Shown here: positions 1 to 7,023 of the stretch, piece by piece
Numbering within the stretch: position 1 is the stretch's first letter
Layout of the letters: every line of letters starts with the position of its first letter
Assembly: GCA_938010495.1 (NCBI GenBank)
Contig: CALLUT010000060.1
Span: 1-9,858, forward strand
Reading direction: 5' to 3'
From: Candidatus Absconditabacterales bacterium
Lineage (GTDB): Bacteria > Patescibacteria > JAEDAM01 > Absconditabacterales > Absconditicoccaceae
DNA length: 9,858 nt
Position numbers and translations under genes: made by a program
Notes under the pieces: generated by a model
What the model was told of the DNA's origin: nothing
Databases searched by the model: none
Seen by the model: the letters and a program-made list of their open reading frames with translations, nothing else

Positions 1-1544
1 TTGAGCTTCAAGCAACGGACATAACTATCCTTAATAAATGTAAAGAACTCCCATTTCCAATAAGAAAAGAACCAAATACTTCAGAAGAAAATAGGTTTAA
101 ACATAGATTCTTGGATCTAAGAAGAAGACCTGTACTAGATAATATTGAGTTCCGTGCTCGCATGAACCACTTCACAAGAAATTGGTTTACTGACGCTTGA
201 TTCCTAGAAGTTCAAACTCCTCTATTTACTGTTTCTAGTCCAGAGTGAGCGCGTGATTATCTTATTCCAAGTCGTGTAAACCCTGGTAAGTTCTACGCTC
301 TTCCGCAAGCACCTCAACAATACAAACAACTACTTATGGTATGATGAGTTGATAAGTATTTTCAAATTGCTCCATGTTTCCGTGATGAAGATCCGCGTGC
401 TGATAGGCACAGTTGTGAATTCTACCAAGTCGATGCAGAAATGAGTTTTGTTGAAAGAGCTGATGTGTTTGCAATCGCAGAATGATACATGAAAGAAATG
501 GTAGCAGCACTTGTTCCTCACAAAGCCATCACTGTTAACTTTACCCATATCCCATTTGATGAAGCACAAGAACGTTTCTGATCTGATAAGCCTGATCTTC
601 GTTTTGGTATGGAGTTTGTAGATATCTCTTCTCTGGTTGTATCATCAGAGTTTGGTGTGTTCTCAAATGCAGTAAAAGACTGATGAGTAGTAAAAGCAAT
701 CAGACTAGAATGAAACATGATGAGTAGAAAAGAAATAGATGCTATCACTGACGTTGCTAAACAAGCATGAGCATGATGACTTGCATACTTTATTTTTGAT
801 AGCTCTGACAAAGAAATTGCTCCAGATGGTGTACGTTCACCAATAAAGAAGTTTTTTAAACCTGAAGAACTCAACGCAATTGCACAAGCTACATGAGCAC
901 AAGAAGGCGATATGGTATTCTTTGGTGCTTGAGCAAAATGACTAGTACACAAAGTACTCAATAAAGTAAGACTATACTGTAGAGATACATATGACCTTGC
1001 TGATAACAATGAATTAGCATTTACTTGGATTACTGACTTCCCATTCTACGAATATGATGAAGGTAATGATAGATGGGATTTCTGACACAATCCGTTCTCA
1101 CACGTAATTTGATGAGTGGATGCTATCAAAAATAATGACTTTGAAAATATCCAAACAACACAATACGATCTGGTAATGAACTGATTTGAAATTCTTTCAT
1201 GATCAATTCGTAATCATGATCCTGAAGTTATGGTTGCTGCATTTGAAAAACTTTGACTAGCAGAATCAGATGTTATTGAACGTTTTTGAGCGATGTATGA
1301 AGCTTTCCAATATGGTGCTCCTCCACATGGATGATTTGCTTTTTGATTTGATAGAATCATGATGGTACTCCTCGAAGAACCTAGTATCCGTGAGTGTTAT
1401 GCTTTCCCTAAATCTGGTAGAGCTGAGGATGTGATGATGTGAGCTCCTGCATTTGTTGACGAAAAAACCCTTGAAGAACTGTCAGTTGGAGTAATTACTA
1501 CCGAGATTGATGCCCTTGAAAATTTATTAGAATCATCTAAATAA
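1..1544 (+). CDS. aspS: Aspartyl-tRNA synthetase, 5'-truncated by the window edge
   Basis: Class II aminoacyl-tRNA synthetase that charges tRNA-Asp in the cytoplasm. The first complete codon is at base 3 and 513 codons precede the UAA stop. The bacterial family is usually near 590 residues, so the N-terminal OB-fold anticodon-binding domain is mostly missing. Visible in order: FLDLRR, the class II motif 1 region around GFLEVQTP, motif 2 as [12 protein letters not shown] with [11 protein letters not shown] following, a GAD-type insertion domain (about 665-1020), GHNPFS, and motif 3 near GAPPHGGFAFGFDR. The insertion domain marks it as the bacterial type. The frame is continuous only when UGA is glycine: I count 25 UGA codons against 11 GGN glycine codons, and many UGAs lie at invariant glycines such as the motif 3 GFDR. 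No CGA or CGG codon occurs. Its stop lies one base from the stop of the convergent desaturase gene, leaving no room for a terminator between them. Confidence 0.97.
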
Positions 1545-1545
1545 C

Positions 1546-2592
1546 CTATTCCTTATACTTCTCTCTAAACTCCTTAAAACTAATCATACGTTGTTGTGCT
1601 TCATCCCACAACTTATTTTTCATGCATTTTAAACTTTCTATAAATCATAGCGTCGTCACATACTTGTTAAGGAAAGGGTTTTCATCCATACACTTTTGGA
1701 GATTGTAATTAGGGATTGAACTTGAAAGATGATGGATATGATGAAGTCAGATATTTCATGTTAACCATTGGAATGGTTGAGGAAGTTTATAGTATGTTGC
1801 ACCTCTTAGTGAAGCTACTACGAATGACCATTTTCATTTCCATTGGTTATATGCTTCTTCATGTTGATGTTGTACGTAAAAAAACCAGAAAGCAATAATT
1901 GAAAAGAAAAGGAGTGTAGTTCCTTGTATAAAGAGAAATACGGATCGTCATAGTATAAGAGCCAAACCTATATACAGTAAAGCAATCAAGATGTTGTTCC
2001 ATAGCTGTTTCCGTTTAATTTTTCTCTTCATAGATTTAAGTCATGTGCTTGGAAATCTCATATAGAATCAAAAGTATGCAATAGGCACTATGAAGAATAA
2101 GCAAATTGGATGTCTAAATCATTTGTATAATGTTCTTTTTATCCAGGATGCATTTTTATATTCTTCTACAGTAAGGAAGTCTATGTCTCCTATGTCTCTT
2201 GCTTCAAGTTGCCCAGTATGACCATGATGAAAGTGATGTACTCTTGCTCGGTAAGCAAATGGGATGGTACTAAAAAAACTACATATTTTTCCCAAAGCAG
2301 CATTATGCTTTCAAGCATTAAAAAAAGAATTATGTCCGCAATCATGTTGAATAATAAATATACGCACCAAGAAAAATGCATTAACAAATGCTAAAGGTAA
2401 CGCTAATAACCAATGCACTTGATATGCAAAATACATAGCAATTCGTAATCCAATATAAGGTCAGAAACTGTTTATAATCTGGATTACAGAATCCTTGATG
2501 TTTGATTTAGTATAGGGATGAACTATCTTTACTCGTTTCCCATTTCAAAAACGTTCTTCAATTTCGTTATTGATTTTTTCAAAAGTAGTCAT
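1546..2592 (-). CDS. Membrane fatty acid desaturase
   Basis: Predicted membrane-bound di-iron acyl-lipid desaturase of 348 residues, which would put double bonds into fatty acyl chains of membrane lipids using oxygen. Visible: the first histidine box HDCGH at 83-87 after RIFIIQ, the second box HHFHH at 119-123, QHQHEE at about 241-246, and the third box HHIHH at 284-288 followed by a conserved IPNYNL. Hydrophobic stretches lie near 50-80, 98-112, 163-178 and 200-242. The GDI..LTVEEY segment at 135-145 also fits a bacterial delta-12-like subgroup; regiospecificity cannot be read from sequence. CGA at residue 115 sits where relatives have Trp in P-Y-x-x-W before the second box. CGA at residue 50 sits in a Trp-rich helix and CGA at 216 gives a Gly-Trp pair. 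The start is the ATG at 2592; the bases before it (CATAAGAAC) hold no clear Shine-Dalgarno site. Confidence 0.93.
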
Positions 2593-2739
2593 GTTCTTAT
2601 GAAAAGAGTATAAATATATTAGAACGATAACAACTTTGTCCATTGTTACAAGTCTCATCTATTATTTTGAGTGGTAATTTTTTCTAAAACAACTACAGTA
2701 TTTGTAATACATATTTTTAACGTTTTTCTTCGTATTGTT
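2593..2739. promoter_or_regulatory. Divergent intergenic region, desaturase and prolyl isomerase
   Basis: AT-rich spacer between two divergently transcribed genes, so it must hold promoters for both directions. On the plus strand TTGTCC (2636-2641) and TATTAT (2660-2665) are separated by 18 bases and could form a sigma-70-type promoter for the isomerase, with a leader of about 70 bases. The opposite-strand candidate is listed separately. I see no clear operator, riboswitch or RNA gene. The assignments rest on motif resemblance only. Confidence 0.4.
2607..2633 (-). promoter_or_regulatory. Candidate promoter of the desaturase gene
   Basis: Reading the minus strand, TTGTTA (2633-2628) is followed after 15 bases by TATACT (2612-2607), a good -10 match with a slightly short spacer. 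Transcription would start about 7 bases past the -10 box, only about 8 bases before the ATG at 2592. The mRNA would then be almost leaderless, which agrees with the lack of a Shine-Dalgarno site. Based on motif resemblance alone. Confidence 0.35.
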
Positions 2740-3501
2740 ATGAAAAAAATTCTTCTCTCACTTCTGGTCTTGCCTGTGTTTTTTTGAACATGATTTACCT
2801 ATGAAGTACAACAATGAGATAATACCCTTCTTACAAAGATATATGATCAAATTGATAATAAATTAGTAACACATCCTCAAAGTCTTGTCTTGATTGATGA
2901 AAACATGCCTCAACTGCAAGTGAAATATTGAACTAGTGAAAAAAACACATATTTTTTAACTAAAATATGAGATTATATAAAGGAGAGACTCTATGTATGA
3001 GTAGATGCTGACTCTTTTGTTTGTCTACAAGAAAAAGTGCAGAACCAAGATACTGTGACTATCAGTTACAATCTAATGACAGAAGAATGAATAAATATTT
3101 CATTGTCAAAATGAGAGTATACTCTTCAAGATACTACTCCACTACTCTTTAATCCTTGATCATGAAGTATTATTGAAGGGATTGAGAGAGAAGTTCTTTG
3201 AATGAAAATGTCTCAAAGAAAAGGAGTAAGGATTTCTCATAGAGAAGCATATTGATCTGAAGATACTGGATTATTTGTTACTCTTCCTCGTCAAGCTGTA
3301 GAAAACATTTCTGAAACTTCACTAAAAATTGATCAACGTGTCCATATGAATATTGTGATCAACTGAGTAGCCAGTAAAAGGCAATGATTTATAAAAGAGA
3401 TATGAACAGAATCAGTTATTATAGACTTTAATAGACCTTTGGCTGGTCATTGAATCATATGACTAATACAGATCGATAATTTGTTTAAGAATTGCCAATA
3501 A
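2740..3501 (+). CDS. Exported SlyD-like FKBP-type peptidyl-prolyl isomerase
   Basis: Predicted 253-residue prolyl cis-trans isomerase acting outside the cytoplasmic membrane. The N-terminus (MKKILLSLLVLPVFF) is a basic and hydrophobic signal peptide or anchor. There is no cysteine in lipobox position, so it is not a lipoprotein. Residues 20-98 match no family I recognise. From about residue 100 the sequence follows the SlyD plan: TVTISYNLMTEEG (first FKBP strand), PGSGSIIEGIE at 139-149, GMKMSQRKGVRI, EAYG at 169-172, the insert-in-flap chaperone domain, and DFNRPLAGH at 229-237, a hallmark of SlyD-type proteins. E. coli SlyD is cytosolic and ends in a histidine-rich metal-binding tail; this protein has neither trait. 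It may fold or chaperone secreted proteins. Glycines are mostly UGA. The start ATG is the first residue of the signal peptide and has no Shine-Dalgarno site. Confidence 0.88.
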
Positions 3502-3514
3502 TATTGTTTGGCAA
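3492..3514. terminator. Hairpin between convergent genes
   Basis: Perfect 7-base inverted repeat, TTGCCAA (3492-3498) and TTGGCAA (3508-3514), with a 9-base loop. It covers the last codons and stop of the isomerase gene and lies just beyond the stop of the small acidic gene on the other strand. It is well placed to end transcription in both directions. The stem is short and neither side carries a strong T run, so termination efficiency is uncertain. Confidence 0.45.
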
Positions 3515-3515
3515 A

Positions 3516-3701
3516 TTATTCTTTCTCATCAAATAATATTGAACTAATTTCTCCTATTTGTTCATCCGAAATATCTTCTACTCATCATTCCAAACCTTCA
3601 TCCGTATCTATTGGTCAGAGTATTTTATTGAGGTTTGCTATTTCTTGTACTGATAATTCTTTAGCATTATTTTGTACTTTATTGTCTTGAGGATCTGTCA
3701 T
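3516..3701 (-). CDS. Small acidic protein of unknown function
   Basis: A 61-residue protein, the last gene of the minus-strand unit, starting 14 bases after the stop of the two-helix membrane protein. It is rich in Asp, Glu, Gln and Ile, has no Cys, Trp or His, and no membrane segment. Two short helical-looking stretches (ELSVQEIANLNKIL near 15-28, and ISDEQIGEISSILF near 44-57) flank an acidic, glycine-rich middle that holds three UGA-coded glycines (residues 29, 39 and 40). I considered a GatC-like subunit because of the short acidic helices, but no convincing match is visible. Reality is supported by close spacing, a frame that is open only with UGA=Gly, and an end placed neatly at the hairpin. 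It is probably cytoplasmic and may bind a partner encoded nearby. Confidence 0.7.
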
Positions 3702-3715
3702 CGTTTTGTAATTTT

Positions 3716-4114
3716 TTAAGAGATAAATTCTTTAAGGGAGTGTATATGTGTTTTGATTCAAAAAAGTAATTTTGTTATTATGAGATAAGTCATCCCTCAT
3801 AATATTACTCATAAAATCATTGCTATTTTTTTTAGTTTATTACTGAAGCTTTCCAAACGATCTTGTATAGAATTACTACTGCTAGGATCTTTAATTGTTG
3901 CTGATGATTCTCAAAAAAGTTCCATGAGTCATCACATTATTTCTTGAGCAGCGTTTCATGCTGAATTTACAAACTCTTGTCACTGTAAGAGATATCTAAA
4001 AAGATCTACTTGAAATGAGAGTATGTTTAATATTGTCGTGTATACTATTCGTCAGATCCATAGTGCAAATCCTAGTGCAAGAATATATATTGCTATGCGA
4101 AGTGTCTTTCCCAT
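3716..4114 (-). CDS. Two-helix membrane protein of unknown function
   Basis: A 132-residue protein with predicted membrane helices at about 6-30 and 95-118. Between them lies a polar segment of about 65 residues that is rich in Gly, Ser and Asn (around GESSATIKDPSSSNS) and ends in an amphipathic stretch (SIQDRLESFSNKLKKIA). The C-terminal tail is short. CGA at residue 22 lies inside the first helix and gives IGWIV as Trp; as Arg it would put a charge in the middle of the membrane. I do not recognise a family. It starts 9 bases after hemW and is followed after 14 bases by the small acidic gene. The start chosen is the ATG at 4114, which has no Shine-Dalgarno site. Topology is a prediction by eye. 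Confidence 0.8.
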
Positions 4115-4123
4115 AGATACTAA

Positions 4124-5335
4124 TTATAAAGTAAATAGTTCAGTAATAAGCGTATTATATACGTTCATTCATAACGATGTTAGGTGTAATCATCACTCTG
4201 ATAACACGCAATATCCTTCTTTTTCCCAGTCCCCTATCATTGTTTCCCATCAATCACTAAGTACTGGAGTGAAATGTTTCATATCTTTGATTCATGATGT
4301 TCTTAGTTGCATAAGTCATTGTTCCCATAAGTGTTCTTTTGCTGAAATTTCTTCAATTGTTGTATCATCTTTGTAGTTTCATGATAAGTAATCATTTCGT
4401 TTTGTTGTGTTCTTAGAACGAATTCTTTGCGTTCAGTCACTAATATAACTTGAGGCATTTATTCATATTCACAAGTATGATCAATCTGTCCGATATACTA
4501 AGTTGTGTAATGACTCTTTTCATAATAAAGCAAAGTTTGATATTTCATATCTTCTGTATCAATAATTTTCAAAAAACTTTCTAAGGAAGTGAAATTCATC
4601 AAGAACATTTTCTGGAGACCCATAAATTTTTTGTGCAGCTTTAGCTGTATGCATAGCTTCGTTGTGCCAATCACTTCAAGGAAATAATTCTAGTGTATAG
4701 AGTGAGAATCAATCGAAAAGCTTGCTTTTAACCAGGTTTATAAAAAATTCAGTTTTTTCAATATCCCATAAGTATTCTGTTCATTGGTCATCCTTTTTAA
4801 ACTTACCAAAGGCTATAAAATCTCAGCTATATGCCATATTTGGTTGTTTGATTTTTTGAATAGCCCTGAAGAATCCAGGTAAGTTGTTGTAGTGATAATT
4901 TCTTTTTGATTTGCTTAGTAATTGATCATCAAATGTTTGTATTCCAATACTAAATCTTAGTTTGAAGAGATTTTTATATTTCTCTCATGCTTTTTCTATA
5001 AAGGCTATAACCTCTGGTATTGGATCTGGATTTAGTTCAATAGTAAGTTCCTCAAGAAATTCTGTGTCCCACTGTTTAAGAACAGAATCAATAAGTCCAA
5101 AAAGTCTTTCTGCTCAAAGTTGGAATGGAGTTCCTCATCAGATGTATATTGTTTTAATTTGTTTTGTTCAGTGAGCTTCATGTCTGTCTGTAAGCTCTGT
5201 ATATAAGGCTTTTAGATAATCATCTTTTACTGTTTCAAGTTTGTCTCCATCAACCTTATCTTCTGGCATAACAAAAAAACTGCAGTAACTGCATTTGTGA
5301 GCACAAAATGGGATATGGATATAGAGTGATAACAT
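4124..5335 (-). CDS. hemW: HemW-like radical SAM protein
   Basis: Radical S-adenosylmethionine protein of 403 residues, related to coproporphyrinogen III oxidase HemN but of the HemW type, whose studied members bind heme and act as heme chaperones. The iron-sulfur motif CxxxCxxC is at Cys11, Cys15 and Cys18, directly after the family start LYIHIPFC. Next come IYIGGGTP at 63-70 (SAM contact), ELNPDP at 100-105, RFSIGIQTF at 127-135, YEISNFA at 263-269, HNLVYW at 277-282 and YLGIGINASSY at 287-297. The HemW C-terminal region follows and includes LRTSGI and LHLTSLGM. Length is slightly above the usual 380. CGG at residue 282 (bases 4490-4492) encodes the W of the conserved HNxxYW motif, which is strong evidence for CGG=Trp. 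The start at 5335 is fixed by the family N-terminus. It lies 9 bases after the four-helix membrane gene. Whether this organism has heme is not shown here. Confidence 0.93.
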
Positions 5336-5344
5336 ATAATGAAC

Positions 5345-5728
5345 TTACTTATAAAGTATTTTATTCTTAGTTTCTTTCTGATAGTAATAATAGGTAAATA
5401 TATTTCTAGGTCAATGGAGTATAACATATAAAATAAGACTTAGAAGAAGAAGCATAAGAGATTCTTTTGATATTGCAAAAGGTATAATAAATATTCGAAC
5501 CCAATGAAGAATTAGTTCAATTAGAAATTCTTTCTTTCACATATTATATTTTTTAAAATTATTTGGCCAAACAAATACAAATATTTGAGAAATTACTAAA
5601 ACTAATAATGCAATTACTCGTGTATTTGGAACTAATCAAATTATAAATAATAGATGAAGAAAAATTGCTCGAAACGTGTAAAACGTAAAGAAAAATTTAG
5701 AAACTCTTTTTATTATATCTAACACCAT
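5345..5728 (-). CDS. Four-helix membrane protein of unknown function
   Basis: A 127-residue, very hydrophobic protein rich in Phe, Ile and Leu. Predicted helices are at about 18-34, 38-54, 70-86 and 90-106, with a basic N-terminus (DIIKRVSKF) and a basic C-terminal tail (YYYYQKETKNK). No family is recognised; the spacing resembles small polytopic envelope proteins. All three CGA codons (residues 20, 37 and 78) fall in or at the edge of membrane helices, which suits Trp (giving TFWAIF, NTWVIA, HWVWIF) and not Arg. Its ATG at 5728 lies inside the 3' end of the ATP-grasp gene, a 10-base overlap that suggests translational coupling. hemW begins 9 bases downstream. A joint role with the ATP-grasp enzyme is possible but rests on position only. 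Confidence 0.8.
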
Positions 5729-7020
5729 ATGTATTCTACTATATTTTTAAGTAAATTTTTCCTTCTTTTTCTTCTTCAAATTCTAAGTGTTTCAAATATT
5801 TCTTGATAAATTTTTCTAATTTGCACAGTCTTTTTACTAAAAGGCTTCACTCACTTCTTAGACAGGGATTGATAAGAAATGTATAAAAATTCTGGCCAAG
5901 CAATAAGTCATTTAGTGATTCAAGTATACTTGTTTTTGTTTATGCTACTTATTATTTTCATTTTATTAAAGTGTTTGTGAAGTATTTCGTATTTCTCTTT
6001 TATGGAAAGAGATTCGTCATATACTATCGTTGGAATTCCTCATGCTGCATTGCATTCTATAACTTTAACTTTTCATGCCAAAAGGTCTTGCAAAGATTCC
6101 GCTTTTAGATCAAACCTTCATACCGAAAGAAACTCAGGTCCTATGTTTTGTAATAACTTGCTGAGCACTTCAATAATTCTCTTTTCTTGATTCTTAGTTA
6201 GAGAAATGGTTTTATATACAGTTCAGTAATCTATACTTGCAGTGCGCACAATTTGTATTTGCTTTCACATTGCTGGGATATTTTTTAGTATTTCTTCATC
6301 AGACAACTCTAAGGAAACTATTATTTTTTCTTTAATGTTTTGGGGAAGTAATAATTCTCAAATTAGTTGTTCGACAGTATCGCTTCAATTTCATATTACA
6401 AATGGAATGTCTCTCAATGTTAATCATCATGACTCTATAATTTTTTTACCATTTTTATCCCTGGTTTGATAAAATTGGAGACAGTATTCTTCTTTAAGGA
6501 ATGAATATTCTTGTGCTTCACTTGGTTCTCGATTTGTTAATCCTTGTCTGATATTATTTCAATGTGCGAGTAATGCTTTTTCATCTTTTATAAAATATAT
6601 TCATGCTCCTCTTTCTCATTTTTTTGCCTTTATCATCAATGGATAAGAGACCTTATGCTTATTAAGTATTGCACTAATGTTTTCATAATCAAATTCTTCA
6701 TCTCATAGATCAGCTGAAATCAATGAATATATCGATGGTATTTTGTTCAATATATTATCTTTATCATACTCTGTAAATCATCAATATTCAATTCATTGAT
6801 TAACCCATCTTATATCAGGAAGAAGATTTCATCGTTTCAAAAGTATTGGTCAAAATTGTACAAGATATGGAAGTTCCTGCCATGCTTTTTGTTGTTTAAA
6901 TGGCTTCAATTTGCTTATATATGCTTCTATTGCCAAGGCAATTTTTTCATGATAATCAAGATCTCTGTTGTGAACGAGGAGATCTATTATTTCATTAAGA
7001 TCTCTAGTAGTCTTAATCAT
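5719..7020 (-). CDS. ATP-grasp ligase family protein
   Basis: A 433-residue protein resembling D-alanine-D-alanine-ligase-like ATP-grasp enzymes, which join a carboxylate to an amine or other nucleophile with ATP hydrolysis. An N-terminal domain (1-110) is followed by the nucleotide-binding lysine and glycine loop YPLMIKAKKGERGAG at 126-140. ESGGLTLRDIPFVIGNGSDT at 196-215 is the next recognisable block. The catalytic core is near LSVGRFDLKAESL at 298-310, with Asp304 and KVIECNAAGG at 319-328, where Glu322 and Asn324 fit the metal-binding E-x-N pair. VYDESLS at 333-339 also fits the family. The C-terminus is strongly basic (GRRKRRKNLLKN) and may touch membrane lipids. Arginine in GERG and GRFD is AGA or AGG. 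The substrate is not evident. The gene starts 3 bases after the kinase-LspA gene and overlaps the next membrane gene by 10 bases. Confidence 0.85.
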
Positions 7021-7023
7021 TTC

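Noticed and set aside
518..1009. 163-codon open frame on the minus strand
   Set aside because: It is antisense to aspS, which has clear synthetase motifs on the plus strand; the frame resembles no family.
1..1544. aspS as a decayed pseudogene with many in-frame UGA stops
   Set aside because: UGA falls at conserved glycines in every gene of the window, which is recoding and not decay.
1716..2394. Small plus-strand frames at 1716-1898 and 2209-2394
   Set aside because: Both are antisense to the histidine-box regions of the desaturase.
2630..2660. Imperfect inverted repeat ACTTTGT/ACAAGT in the divergent spacer
   Set aside because: The arms are six or seven bases with a bulge, which is expected by chance in such AT-rich DNA.
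3516..3701. Small acidic protein as GatC
   Set aside because: Size and acidity are similar, but the typical GatC N-terminal pattern is not visible, so the function is left open.
4023..4376. 117-codon open frame on the plus strand
   Set aside because: It lies opposite the hemW C-terminus and the start of the two-helix membrane gene, whose frames are continuous with UGA=Gly.
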